Positions 12,801 to 27,800 of a DNA stretch of 64,000 nucleotides are shown in pieces. The notes below the pieces were generated by a model that ran no database searches, was not told the origin of the DNA, and saw only the letters and a program-made list of their open reading frames with translations. The stretch lies in assembly GCF_000524195.1 (NCBI RefSeq), contig NW_020170384.1, positions 2,619,925 to 2,683,924 on the forward strand, written 5' to 3'. Both the position numbers and the translations under genes were made by a program. Source of the DNA: Echinococcus granulosus. Lineage: Eukaryota > Platyhelminthes > Cestoda > Cyclophyllidea > Taeniidae. Every line of letters starts with the position of its first letter. The first letter of the stretch is position 1.

Positions 12801-15800
12801 TTAGGTGTCCCATGTAGTGTCAAAACAGCCACAACACGAGAACAAGCCCAAGTTCTTGAAATTTTACTATCTCAATGTGTGAAGTTGTCAATGGGTTTGG
12901 ACATCTCTTTCACTTTTGACGCTATCCGATGAGAAATTGATGAGTCATTGGCGCATAATTGAAGTTGATTCAGATGCTTTTCAGTGTCCGCGGTTCCGGT
13001 TACCATCCTGGTACACCATGACACTTCATCCGTGGCTGTAGCCACCCAGCTCCCTTCTGTACTGGTGTGGCCTGCTGCTGCAACCCAATGAGCTACATCT
13101 TAATTTAAGCGTACGGATTCGGAACAATAAGGCATACTTTTTCCCAGTAGATAGACTGAACAAGGCTTTTTAAAAAAGCCACTATAGGTGTGTCAGAAAA
13201 GACAGAGAAGTTTGCTTCGAACAATTTCCCAGAGAATCGGAGCAAACAAGAAAGTTGAGTCCAGCTGAATGCGCCTGGTAATGGCCGTGACGAGGCTTTT
13301 GAACTCATAATTCCTGCTAAATGATACCGTAAGAGTCAGATTCGCGGGTCAGTTCGATGGCTCATAAGAATTCTAGAATCTTGTAGAGATCTGCCATTAA
13401 TTTAGTCAATTTAGGCATCGTAATTTTGTAGCATATAACAAACTTGCTGTATGCATCGAACGCTACAATGATGCTTCTCAATTTTGATGCTTTACTTCCA
13501 AATCCAAATTGTTTGTTAAAGTCGTTCCTAGGCCCTGTCGCATTCTTCGAAAACCCTCCTTATCATACTCTTTGCTATATCTCTATTATTTCCAAATCCC
13601 ACTGCATAAAAAGGTCAGTCGAAACGCATGCATGCGATTCCGACGCGTCCGCTCCACAAATCATGTGGAGCTTGATTTCGAGGCTCCAGAAAACTCTCTC
13701 AACACTTGTTGCATATCATTTGGAGAAAGTGTAGTATGCGCCAGCAAAACTGCACATTTCAGAAGCGGTGGAACCAACAATGTCACTTTGTCTATCAATA
13801 CCTCAAAGGTGGGTGAATAGCCTTCTGAAAAACCCTTCATAAGGAGGAGAAATTACCCTCTACTATTCCTCACAACTACCGGAGATCAATGTGTTAAGAG
13901 TAACTCACAGGCAGGACATATTTAGTGTGAGTGGTGATGGAACAACTGGTTCACACCTACATCGACATCGACTCGGAATAAAAGTCATACTGGAAGCTAC
14001 CGGGCAAATTACTGCCACCAGCATCCACTAACAAGAGAAGACAGACAGTAAGCTTGAAGAATTACCATTGCTTTATTCACTTTTAGCCTTCCATTGATGG
14101 AGAATTGGCGTTGATAAAAGGTTGTTTAATGCTGACTGACTCGTGATAAGAGATGGCTCCTGCGTTCTGTTGCAATGGTCGGTTATCCAAAAACGGTGCA
14201 CTCATTCACTACCAACTAACCATCCTACACTTCCAGAGCTCCCAATGCTTTACCCTACAAGACTGTGAGCTACAGACAAGGTTGTTCACTATGCCTTGTT
14301 CTACTGTAGAGGGCCAAAAATCATGGCTAAGATTTGTCCATTCGACGGGTACCAACTCGAGGCAAAACGTCTTTTCAAGACAAAATCAGAACAGTAAGGG
14401 CTAATAAATCAGTGGGAAGAAAGTCCTCCTCATTCCTCTGTACTCCATCATACTTGGATTTCATAAAAGAGAAACTAATCATAAAAGCAGAATTCTTGGC
14501 AAATTCCTGCAGTTATCAGGTTTTTGTACTACCAGAAATCGCCAAAACCTATTTGGTTAAATTGTAACACAAGTTTAACAAAGACTTAAGCTTACTTTGC
14601 ACGAAGCCTAGATACGTAGAGAAGTACTAGGTTTATAAGCACTTCTGCTCCAATCCAAAAGCCCTTGATGTCAGCTGTGTAAGTCGCATTTAACTACGCA
14701 TGATTGGCCCTCCGAAAACCAGTATATGACACGTAGTTCTTCTAAACTAGAGTTCTTTCACCTTCAACGTCTCCTAAATGCTACTGACGCGATCTGGACT
14801 TTTCACATTAAGTGTAACATTTAAAAAAGACGAACTTATCTAAAAATAGTGAGTCGACCTAAGTTCGTGGCACTGAACAGGCGAACCACAGGACATTCAA
14901 GTGAATAATGGCCAAGAGTGATTCACCAAAGTGTTGAGCAATTAATGAGGTTCAGATTTGTAAGTTTAAAGGGTGCCGCAAGAGTCTCACAGCAGCTGCA
15001 GTCCAGTAGTATCCACCAAGATGGTGCAAACATGGCAGGAAGGAAGGAAATATTTCGTATCGAATCCTGGACAAAATAAAGCATGTAGTCAATTGTTTGC
15101 GAACGGTACTGGTGTAGTGTAGGCTCTCAGTTAGTACCTACGAATTTGAAATTCGCGTAAATCTACGCGACTCGCACAAGGAGATGACGAAGAATACACG
15201 AAATTGGAAGTAAAGAAAATTAAATTTACTTCAAGAGAAAGCTGGGATAAAAATCCACGCATCAATAAAACACAACAAATTTGGCGATGAATGGGACAAT
15301 ATAGGTGAATGGAGACGTGTTTTACTGCCGACCACTTCTGACATGACATTACACGTGGATCAAGCCCAACACGAAGGTCGCAAGAATTAAAATTCACCTT
15401 CACTTCATTGTGACAAGTCGCCTTACTAGATAAGAGTCGCTTCACTTTAAACTCGTCACAGTGCCAGCAAACAAATTAAATAGTGAATTAAAAGTTGGCA
15501 TTTGTATGGCACAATTTTCTCCCTGGAAGAAAGCTGCCTTTCAAGCGAAACCTCGCCCAGCTTCTCATGAAAACAGGCGGTTATGCAACATTGCAGTTGA
15601 ACGGTATACCCACCTGTCGCCTCTGCAATGCTCTATCACCTCCTTAAGGAGGTTTTAATACTACGACGCATCCAGAAGTAGAACTGGTAACACATTGATG
15701 CCACCTCGATAGTCTAGGTTCGACACCTTCCGCTTTGTCTACCAAAGAACTAACAAAATGGTAGCTTTCTAGGTCTTTTCATGGATACAACAACAAAGAT

Positions 15801-18800
15801 GGGGAAAAAACCCAAAACAGACGAGAAAGATTGTGGGTAAACAGCTGCCCACGACAGAAGGACCTGAAATAAACACCTCACACTTTTACTACATACAATA
15901 TTTTCTTGCTTTGGTCTTGCAGGTCGTCTGCATCACCATGAAAATCTCCCATCATACACCACAGCCTTGGAATATGCTCGCCCATGGGCATATCTAACAC
16001 TTACCAAACAAGATTATTTCAACTATATTGGAGCAGATGTGGAAATTGGGAACCAAGTTTGTCCAAAAATGCAGCATTTTCACTCATGCATCAGAATAGA
16101 GGGTATCCAACTGCCCTAATGGGGCAATTATTAACAATACATGAAATAAGGAGATTACTTTTGAGGCACACCTCGGCGAATAATCTTCTCACGCCCAACC
16201 TACAAAGTGTTAGCTTATCCTTGCAGGTCTTTTCCGTGATCCACATCCTGTGTCACCTTTCACCAAATTAGCTAAAATGCTATGAGATATCCAACCAAGG
16301 ATATGCTCGACATCTTTCGTCCTTCCATATCTTTCAAGCAAAGAACAAAAAGGTAGGAGTGTGCGTAAACTTGATAATTAGTTCGCAGACGTTTTCCACT
16401 ATGACACAGGTAGAACAAAAAGGTAACTGTAATGTTTTACGGATTAAAAGGGGTAGGAAACTCGATTTGCCGCAGTAGAATAAATATTGTTCTTTTGTGA
16501 GTTGGAGAGATAAGAAAACCAGGAAATACGATTTGATCACATTATCAGCTGAAACTTACCTCACGTCCGCGATGTCAGACATGACTGATCGCTCACCAAA
16601 CTCCTCACGCAAAAGACTCTCGAATCCCTCTGTAGGATAGGGCCGATTACCCACAAAAATCTTCTCCTTTAGTCGAAAATACAGACAACGGTTGTAGCGC
16701 ACACACTTGCCCTGCACGATATTCAACGCCAGCATAGCTCCAGTGGACGTACCTATACAGGAAACAGGGAAAATACGGGGGGTGTTAAGCTCGAGCTATA
16801 AGCTGAAGGGATACTACTACAAAGGGCAGCAGTAAGTGCTGAGTGCGTCTTATTACTACTAGCCAATCCGCATCTGTCAATGAGGAATGACATTTACTGA
16901 TGGTAAGGGGTACCTGAAGCAAGCTGGGTGTGTGATGATGAACTGAGCCGTATAACCCATGAATGCTTGTATCCACAGGAGGCTTCAAGCATACTCCGAT
17001 GATGGACCACAGTAAGGGCTTGGAGTGATGCAAAACTTCAAATGACAATCTTAAGTCAGGCAGTGATGAATTCTCTGCCACGTTGGCTTCTAAGTCACCA
17101 ATACGATTTTTAGAAACATCAGGCAATTCGGAAGGTTAAAACCCTTGCGTGTCGAGATAGCTCCCGATTTCTGACTGGTACAGAAGGGTTGAAAGCTGAA
17201 TTTTGTAGATCACACTATTATATGAGACAAAATAATTTCATTTCGAGATCAAAATGGCTGCCAAGACAGTGGAAGCTTTTAAAGCCAATATTTCAGCACG
17301 AATGACAAAGAAAGGCAGGTTCAATCATTAGGAAAGATCGTTGCAAACTAAAAATTGCCAGGTAATAGTGTTAGCAATTCAAAAGTCCCGATTTAATTGG
17401 AACTCTCTTCCCGAAATTGTCCCAAGAGAGGCCTAACAGTAGGAACTCACCAATCACCCAATCGTAAAGGTCGCGGATAGGCCTCTCCGCCGCTTTTTCG
17501 ATTGCTCGCAGGATCTGGCACAAAACTAGCCCCCTAATACCCCCACCGTCGAGACATAGCACCCGGTAGCCGCGTCGACTTGCCCGAAAACCCTCTGCGT
17601 CTCTCTGCATGTTCTCCGACGCCGCATCCTCTGTAGGTTGACATATTGTGGAGAATGTGGTCAAGGGAAGACTCGGGTTGATACCTCCACCACCTTAATT
17701 GCAGCAATAGACAAAAATTAAGCAAACATTGGTGAAGCATTCGAGATACCCCCTAACATGGTCTCGATAGTATTTGATCAAATCTGTGCATATCACATAT
17801 GTATATAAGTAGAAGAACTGCCATTCCAGGTTGTAAATGGCTGCGAAACCCCATACACAAAGTGCACTAAAAAGGGAGGAAAAGCATTTCCTCATTTACG
17901 GAGAAAAGCGCAGGTGGAAGGTCAGCGTGTCAGGAGTACCAATTAACCTCTAGAGACATATGTGTACCTAACAAAATTTCCCCTTTCACAGAATTGCCAT
18001 CATTTCTCATACGAATAAAAAGTACGGAATTGACGTACTAAAGTAACCGACGCAGAACACTCCTGACGCGTAGCCACGACTATGGGTAGTGATTTCCAGA
18101 AAGACAGATGAGTAGTTATTGGAGAAGAGTTGAGCATATTTTAACTCATGACACCAAAAAGAAAATATATTCTAAAAAATGCTTTTGCAGGAAATTGATA
18201 AAGTTGCCATCTTGAGATGGAAGGAATGAGCACGAGTTTGGAAGTATTCTGAATGCATTAAAATGCACTTCTGGGGTCTTCCATATGGCCTCAAGGAAAG
18301 TGGCAGGAAAATTTCACATTTTTGCAAAAGATAGATCAAAGGTGGAAGGATTCATGGGAGAACGCTGAGCAATTTTTCGGCCTTGCGTATTTTCGTTTTA
18401 AAATTAGGATGCAAAGCAATCACGTCTAAACGTGTCATTTGCATACTTCGATCCAATAAGCCGGACGACTTTATAGTTTGATATAAAAGCTATCCATCTA
18501 AGATAATGACGCTTGGCCACAATCTGGTCTTGGACATCCTGCAAATAGGTTCACAAATTCGTACCTATCAGTATGTGCACCCACTATAAGAGTCAAGTTT
18601 CCTCCATCGTGGAGTTTTGGGTCAGGGGTACATTGACACGTGTGATGCCGATGACTGTTAGGAGGACCAGCTAGCTTCACGTCCTCGTCTTAGTCATCCT
18701 GTGTATACACTACCCGTCCAATCTGAAGTGGCTGTGCCCTCTCCCGATTGGTTGGTCCTTTCTAGCTATCCCATATATACACACATCACACCTTATGTTA

Positions 18801-21800
18801 CTGCTCCTAAGTGAACTTGGTTCTAATTTGGACCTATGTTTTCGCTAAAATATCACTATTTACGTTTGGAAAAGTCTGAGAAGTGAGGATTGTATCTAGG
18901 TTATAAACTACGATAAAGGTATAATAGATGTGAAGTTTCCCAGCAGTTCATTCGGCCACAGCTGTAACCATGACAGCGGAAGAATTTCAGGACAGTAGCG
19001 TCAGAAAAATAAAACGCCTTTACCAAAAAATATTTAATCACACTGGTAAGTGACTGCAATAAGAAGTGGAAGATTTTTTGAGTGAAATGAAAAAAAAGTG
19101 GCAGATGTAATTAATGTTACCTCAATGAAGCAACAGCGGCACCACAAATCCTACCTTCTCAGTAACCAGGTAAATCATGAACACTGTCGGTTGAATCCGA
19201 CAGTTATGAGATTTTGCAGGCAATAACCCATTTTGAATTTAGAAACTACTACCTTCCCATTTTTAACCCTTTTTGAGCGATCGTGCCTCTTCGAATGTTC
19301 CCTCAAAGTACACTAGACTGTAGTTGGGAGGGAGAAAAGCTGAATTGACTAGCTTACTTCCATGCACAGCCGAAAAGCATCGAGCGTTTCGCTCCAGACA
19401 ACATGGCACACCGGGTCGACCTGAGCAGCTCCGAATGGCACGACTCCAGAGGTGGCGATGGTTATGCGATCCTTGTTCTTGCTGCTCTTGTTCCTGTTGA
19501 TTATGATTTTCGAAATAATAGTGATGGAGTTCCTGAGGCTTTATTGTCTCCAGAGCCGACGCTGTTGCAAATCCTGTGGCTAGAGGCTGAAGAGATGATA
19601 AAGCTGCTAAGTTGAAACTCCCATTATTTTACAGTATGAACCCCAATACCCAAAATAAAACAGATTGAGCTGGGATTAAAGACTATAAAACAGCAGATAA
19701 GCCAATCATGCGACTGAGGTAATATAAGTGTCTCATATCAAGTATATTAAAGGGTTTGTTTTCTTCACAATCCATCTGAAGCTCAGAACTCGACTTTGAG
19801 ACAGAGACGGATAGACAGTTACGCAAAAATTAAGCGTAAGAATAAGCAGGAACATGTCTATGTTACTGGTCACTACATCGACCTAAACTTAGTTTGTAGT
19901 AAAACTTTAGGTAGAATCTTTCTCAAAAAAAGGTAAATTGACATCTCCTCTTCAGAGCTTATTCACTACCTTTGAAGTAAATCCGAGGCTCGCCCAAAGT
20001 AACTGAGTGCAATAAAGCACTCGAGTTATTCAAGTAGAGGACCTTCCTCACGACCGATATAAAGAAGGATGAGATGTGTAGGTCTATTCTGTGGGGGTTC
20101 TGCCTTAAAAATAAGTTGTTTACACCTCCAGCAGGTTAGAGACCCAACAACACAGATCACAGGGATGTGGAATTTATAATAATGGACAAGAATACGGTAA
20201 TGATTACTGTCGAATCAACAAAAAACACGCTGAAGAGGAGCAGATAGGTTTTAGTGAATGAGATCACCGAATACATTGTATTTAATGCAGACAGACAAGA
20301 AGCTATCAAGAAGCCGATAGTATGCTTACGCCCTAGACAACGCTGAATGCAAGAGATAAGGAAACGGATAGGATATGCCAGGTAGTTAGAAAAGAAACGT
20401 TTCCGAGGCATAAAACTGCAATAAACTTGCCCCGTATTCAATGCAGACAACAGTGAGACAAGACTTTCACAGTAATTTCGAAGCTAAGTGGTATAGTTAG
20501 GTCTTGCGCAACTAAGATAAGGGAAGGTTAGCTGCGAAGACTAGAAATAGGATTCAGAATGGCCAGATTGCATTAATGAGAGCTATGGAACTCCTCCTCG
20601 AATACCCTTCAGGATCTTAGAATCAATATGACAGTCCACACCCATATATTGGAGATAATTGTCAAGCCTCAAATCTGGTTATTTAGCCAGGGGTTTTACA
20701 TGCATCTTGTAGAACCCAAAAGTAATCGGCCGAAAGGTTTCCCACTCATAACTCCTTTGACGTTCGACCTTCTGGGTCCTATTTGTGTTACCGAGATCAC
20801 CTACCTATGACTAGCATTCGAGGCATAACTAGTCCATTTTCTTATCCTGCCGACATAACGAAATGTACGTCAGCATTGCCGTTTCAGTTACCATCATGCT
20901 ACTTTAATTTCGACACTAATTCTTTATCAATCAAAAGTAAAAAAGGAAAAGAGCAAATTCAACAACGAACTTTTCGATGAATTCATGACCAGTCAATGGC
21001 ATTTCTATCATGCCTCCTTGGTCTTTCACTCAAGGTCTCACGTTGTGATTATCTATATCCAAACATTAGCGACGAATCCCAAGGTTTGCATCTAGGTCTT
21101 TAAACCGAGGAAGGCTTAGCTACAGCTTGCATGGCTCATGGATAAACCTTCATGATTATATTGGCCTCAGCACCTGGTATCCCAGCCCCCCTACTTTCAG
21201 CCGTTATAATGCACCCACCCACAAGAGCGCGGACTTTTGATGTCCCCTACTCAAAAGGGTGAATAAAAACCACTTTGAAAGACGCTGATCTACATTTTCA
21301 AAGGCATGAAAAGCTTGATTCAAGAGTAAGTTTTCACTTCAAACTGTGACTTATTCTTTAAACATTCTATTGGAATGGCCGATTAGCACACCAAGATCCG
21401 TCATGAAAGTAGGATGCAATCAGGCGTAAACGATTGGGAAAAATTAACCAAACATAGAAAATCAGGCCTTGAAATTCAAGAGATGGACAAGGAAGAATTC
21501 GTTTTTCAACTTAAGGGGAAAAATTTGCCCCGTTTTTCTTGAGAAGGACGCAGAAGTGTGAATAGAAAAGCATAAGTATCCATATTTTATGTGCAAGGTT
21601 AAGTAATTATTTATAATAATCTTAGAAGAGTCTAAACCAATGGACACACAAACTAGTTATAACTTTCATTGAGAGGCCATCTAGGCCAAAATTTAGCTGA
21701 TAATGTTTTTGAGGTGACAGTTGATAGCTTGAACTTAGATCAGTATCCACAAGGAGTTGCCCTAACCTCACAAGGTCTAGGGTGTTTAGCGATCTATTAA

Positions 21801-24800
21801 TCTTTCAATTTCAGCAGTTCATGGTACCAGTGGATTAACCGTAAATTACTCACAGTTGGTGGAATCAGAATTATGAGATGTTTTACCTTTGTTCAGTGGA
21901 AGCAAATTCAGTGTACCTGCTTCTCCGTCACCCCGATTGATTTCAAAGAGCCTAGTACCATTGGAATATTTGATAGGCTAGATCTCGCTAAATACATTCT
22001 TTTCATTACTATCCACCTTAATCTCATTTGCTCGATTCAAATCGCCTACCAGAAAGAGAATCTTCTCTCAAAATACCAAAACACGGTGAATTCAGTTTGG
22101 TAGTGACATTTCCTTATCCGCTAGACGCCTCTGCTATTGTCGATAATTCAAGTTGCTTAAACTGTGTCTGCCTTTGATTCCACGTTGGAGGTGACACTTA
22201 AAAATAGTACGAATTTTTCACTAATTCACCACAATTTTCGGAGAACCATAGAGTACAATGTCTATTTAAAGAGGTGATACCATCGATATTTTCGAGAGTC
22301 ATGAGATGAACCCTGAGATATATCGACCGCTAAACTTAAATCCGACACCTCCAATCTGATGACCTCATATTCACTACTGTGAGTCCGTGCCAAGGACGAA
22401 TAAGGGCTGCATTAAAGTTTCATGCAAAGCTCTCAACCTCACCAATTCCTTCCGGTTAATCGCATAGACCTTAAGTGACTTCAATCTAATTGTTTAACCG
22501 CCAAATGCGGCAGGTCATCCTTTCGATGGACAACTACCCATAGCTTCGTCAATTTTACCAACAAATTGCACTAATGCGATTCACTTTTACGTGAAAGAAG
22601 TGAAACTAAGCCAACTAATTAGTTGCTTTATCATAACGATGGATTTCAGACGATTAGAACGACATCAAACTTCACTAGCTATTTCCCAATTAGTTCCTGA
22701 CCATCTTGGTTTATTTTAATGCTCAAAGCTGCTTAACAAACGCTGGAGTAAAAAAAAAAACAAAAGCACTTTCTTATCCCAAATCAATTAGTCGATTAAC
22801 CCACCTTTTACAAGGATGAGGTTTAACAATGTGAAGTGAAGAGATGAAGGACAAAGTGACAGCCCTTGAAGTCAATCGTCATTTGTCAATGACTGTGGAT
22901 GAAAGTCATTTGCCTTGCAGTTTCCACAACTTCCTCCTCCAGATCGATGTTAGTGTAAACTAGTTGGTCAATGATTCCCTATGCTGAACATACCTGGAAG
23001 CTGCCCTTCACGAGCAGTTCTTCATGATCGTCACATTCTCCAACCGCATCTTCTCTAAACGCTGCACAACAAGCGCTACGAGAAGTTTAACGTGGTTCGT
23101 AAAGCAGACAAGCTCCAATCCTACCCATCTAGTTCAATTGGCAGCTTATTATATGAAAGCAGGTTGAAAATGGGAGGAGAGTAGTAGAGAATGCAATAAA
23201 GAGCACTGTGTCGATGAGAGACTGACACACCTCTACGCTTTACGAGGCATGGAGATAAACAATCACATGGGTCTTACAACACCAAACCATTGGTTCGAGC
23301 TACACAGAAGACCGCACAAATTTGTTTTGTTACCTGAGAGCTCATTCTAACTCAGCACCATCCAACAAGACCCCAATCCAGGTCCTGAAGCTGAAAGATC
23401 ATTTTGTGGAACAGCTAAGCTATCATACAGTTAATTTGTTGGCCACATTCCCGCTTGCTAACCGCTCCATTTTTCAAGGATTTAAATTTCCCGTTTTATT
23501 TGCCCTATTTAAACAACCAAACCTCGGATAAAAAATAATAAGACTTACCATCAACCGATTTCGAACATTATCAATAGCCAGTCTTCCTATGCATGAATTA
23601 AAATCATTAGGAATCACTAGAATTAACTCACCTCAACAGAAGCCACTGCCAATTCCTGTTTCCCATTCTCCTTGGCATCTACATCCACTTCGTCTACGGG
23701 CACATGCTCCTTCTCTGTCTCAGGGGGCTGTTGCGGTGACGGCAAAGGTCCCATCTCCACGCTCTCTGGTCTCACTGCCTCATCGGCAAACAGACTGTCC
23801 AGTCCCGGCAACGCTGCAGAGATAAACCTCGACACGATGGTGCGACGAAACCACGACTGGGGGTTCTGCGTCGTCGCTGTTGGACTTGCTCTATCCCCCT
23901 CCACTACCTCCGTCTGCATCGGTTCGGGCCTTGGTGAGTTGCCCTCCGCATCAGAGGAGACCTCAGCCACGGTCTGCATCGCCGAAGTAGAGCAAATTCC
24001 GCGGACCGAGGAGCGCTTTTGGGGCGAGGGGGACTTTGAGGAAGAAAAGGAGGAAAGAGAAATGTGGTTTCCTCCAGAGAGGTAGATGAAGAGATCATTG
24101 TCGACTACCAAAAGAAGGAGAAGAGGTGGATGCGTAATTCAATCATGTGAACCCTTAAGTCACTGCAGGTTTCAACCACAATCTTGGTAGTATGACGTCA
24201 GAAGCCTTTTGAGATAGAACTCCAGTCGCGCATTAATTCACAAATTTTTATCTGGACTCTTATACCCAATAAAATCTTCAGGAAGGACTTAGACGCTACA
24301 CCGATTTCATTGGTAGGCAAATACGGGCAAAATAAGAAAACTCTGATTCTGTCAGATAGATACAAGAGAACAGAACAATCGTTGAAGAAGACACGTGCCG
24401 TAGATGGCAGAATCCGCTGTAAAGTCACGATGGGTCTTGAGCAGCACAAACTCAATGAAACCTATCGATCCAATGGATCTATCGAAATCGACAGGGCCCG
24501 TCATTAACGTTGGGATCAAATGTCCTCTCACCTCGTGCGATCATCGTTCCCGGCTCGTGGATGGTTGTAAGAGCACCAACACAGATGACTGGTCAAGGAG
24601 AATGACAAGGACGTCATTCAAAAGAGAAAAAAACAATGCATGCCTAAAATAAAATTTCTTTCGGGCGCATACACTTCCTATATCGTCCTCAAGGAGGACT
24701 CGAACCCTACAGTGACGGCAGCGGCAGACGAATCTAATACAAAGGATCATCAATCCTGAAACCTCTAACTGGACATTACGCCTAAAAATCACGGAAGGAG

Positions 24801-27800
24801 GGTATCCGGTGTGGATTCAAGATAAAGATTATCGAAGCTACACCTTCGGAGAGAACTCACGTACTCTATATATTGGTGAGATATTTACAGGAAGAAAAAG
24901 AAAAAAGAACTTACGATCTTTCGTGAGATTAGTATTATTTAGCACAGGGTCTGGTGGAGTGCCATTGAAGAGGTCACCAGTGGGATCTGTGTTACTGCGC
25001 AACGCAGCGAAAGGCATGTCCTGCAGAAGTTGGGTGAGGTAGGTATAACTAGAACTGCGACTGCAGGTACTCTCTTGCTGATTGACACAATCCGCCTGTT
25101 GACTACGACGTGAGACGGCCTCCGGGGAGATGCAACCTGAGGTGCAGTTGGCTCGACCTAGAGGACAGCGCTGGGCTTGAACCACATCTAGAGCGTAGAG
25201 TATTGCGTCTCTATAATGCAGTATTTCGGCTGGTTAGACCCTATTCAACCAAATAAATTCTTCACCCTACAAGTATTCGTGGTAGTGGTCAACCTTTATC
25301 AGATTGCGGGTTCGCAATTTGCTCAAATTTTGCATTCACCTAGAAAAATATCATCAGAAGGATAATGACGAATGAGACAGCATGAAATGGAATCTTTCTT
25401 CCGCCTACCCGAATGTGTGGCAGGAAGTCTTTTCAAGGGCAGATTTTGTAGCATGAGATCTTGTGCTGTACTGACCTGTAAGGCTAGCATTTTATTTAAA
25501 CCAGTTAGCCCTGACCGTTCCAATTGGTTTCAGCAAAGGAGTTTTACTTAATGTGAATCTTTAAGTTATATCGAGTAGATAAATCTTAACCGCAACTGCC
25601 TAGCTTTCAGTAAGCGAATAATTCCTTCCTCAGTCACCTGAGGTTGTGAGATAGGTAGTGAGTGGACCATTCGGAGATAACCAAAAAGGATATTTGCGTT
25701 AGCTAAAAGAACGCTGAAATGCAAAACAAAAATCAGTGCATTTTCATAAATGCGAAGTAAAAAGTGGTGATCTAACAATCGTATTGTTATCTACGAATGC
25801 ATGACATATAGAGGTCATTTGCCTTCTAGCCTCCATAACTATCGCCTCCAAGTCAATGTAGGTCCATCAGTTCCTGCTTTAACAAGGCCAATCTAACTGT
25901 AGAATCATTATGATCGAAATGCACCTAACCGCAAGTGGACTATGATTGAATTCATTTTTTACTTCCACTTCTGAGCCGCGTATTCGAGTGTCACATCCTA
26001 CGGCTGCATCCTTCGGCTTCTGAGGCGAGCCCCACTTAATTCGCAGAGCAGACAGGCTACAGTCACATTCATCAGGTACAACAAACAGTTTACGATAATG
26101 GGGGTAAATTGAAACTAAGACGAGGAGTCGAGAGCCCAATAAGAGGAGCACCGTGTCGATGGTGGATGACACATATCCATGTCACTAAGGCACTGTATGC
26201 GTTTTACAAGTGCATATGTCACAGTCGAAAACTGTATGAACGCATTTGGTTGCCTAGTACTTGTAAGTTGTCCCAAGCACTAGATCATACAGTCAAACCG
26301 CATAATTTCGATCTTACAACGAGTCGGTTAGCCGAGAGATCAAGGGGAAAAACGATTGAATCGAATGAGGGTCCACATTTAAACCAAGTTTCAATTTAAA
26401 CGGCAACATGAATGTCTGATGTCCTGTGGGAATAAATCCAGAGAAGCGACTAAAGTTTACCTAATTTGGGCAGGCAATATGAGAAAAAAGGATTCACATT
26501 CACTGCACAGGAATCAAAATATCCAGCGACCGATATTTTTGGTTTCCACTCGACCTAACTAGTAAAGACACACAGTACCTCTAAAAGTCCCCACAAATCT
26601 TGAAGCAGTATGAAGCTGTTAAAATTGAAGACAAATGACCAGTTGGAATGGGGATCTTTACGCACGTTTCTATGAACCATTCCCGATACAGTTCGAGCAC
26701 AGAACTACAACTTGCCCAGGGTTGAGAAGACGAAACACTGCATCCTGATAGGGGAGAATTCGATAGGAACCTACCTGATCGTGTTCCGCTGATACCTAGA
26801 AATGGAAGAAGAGATAGATGTTACTTCTTTCAAGGATTGCCACACTGACAAAAAACGTGTGAGAAAATGAATTATTTAGAGGTTAACCCGGCGACAATTT
26901 ATAGGAAACTTACTCAACTTAAAGGAGAGATTTGATAAGAATGCAATACTGGAAGGCGATTGATTGTATTAATTCTAACAAATGCTTTGAGGAGGCCAAC
27001 AACTGATGATGAAAATACGTCACGAGAAAGTTATTTCACGATGCCTAAGGGCTCACACGAAATTTTAACACAGCGGGTCAACAAACACAATCTTTCATCT
27101 GATCAACAAAAGCAAATCACTAATAGGCAACAACTCCAGTGCATAAGGAATTACTTTGCGTAGGTAAAAACTAAACAGACACAGAAAATGTGGAAGAAAG
27201 CACATGATCACTTCAATGATGGCAGCGAAATTTAATTTAATGCTTTATATTAAAGAAAAATTGATGATTTACTGATCGGCCCATTTAGCACTACAACTTT
27301 CTGGCACTGAAAGCAAGTTAATTAACACCAAGGCTGTAAAATAGGGGGTTCTGTCCGACCTAACCCCCGGAAGAGTTAACCTCAGCCTATACCAAGGACT
27401 TCATTGCTCATTAAATGTTTCCAGCGAGGCGCCCGTGAGTTCATCAAATCTATCTCTTCTAACAGGTAAATTGAAAACAAATTCACGTAAAGAAAGAGCC
27501 GCTCATGGATAAGCACTCAGGCTTAAGTTCATCCACGACTTTAAGGACTTAGGAACAGCACGTATTGAGTTTGCTAGGCAATCATACGAGAGTGTGTTTC
27601 CCTGAGAACACTTCCATCAACAGTTTTAGCCCTTTAACAAGGGATTTAAGAACTTGGTATAGATAGTACCTTTGACCGAGAGGAACGCAAGCACAGGCTG
27701 TAATACAGTATTCATAAAGAGCTTGGACCCCGATAAGCAACATTATTTTGGGATTCACGGAACAGTTACAAGCAAAGCCTTTAAAAAGATTATTAAAAAA

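Larger units (their letters stand above)
17629..23631 (-). other. iPLA2 intron 9
   Basis: About 6 kb, the longest intron. It holds the small hydrophobic frame at 19458 and repeat family B copy 1. A small unrecognised exon here cannot be excluded, given the uncertain edge of exon 10. Confidence 0.7.

Noticed and set aside
18498..18680. Possible missing exon between iPLA2 exons 9 and 10
   Set aside because: The frame lacks similarity to the linker, and an ACAGAG acceptor lets exon 9 join exon 10 directly in frame.
23672..24085. 137-codon frame antisense to iPLA2 exon 9
   Set aside because: Shadow of a GC-rich coding exon. The minus-strand frame has the splice sites and phases.
24655..24730. 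B-box match (GGTTCGAGTCC) on the minus strand
   Set aside because: The T-stem pairs only partly, and no matching 5' acceptor arm or A box lies upstream. Not a tRNA.
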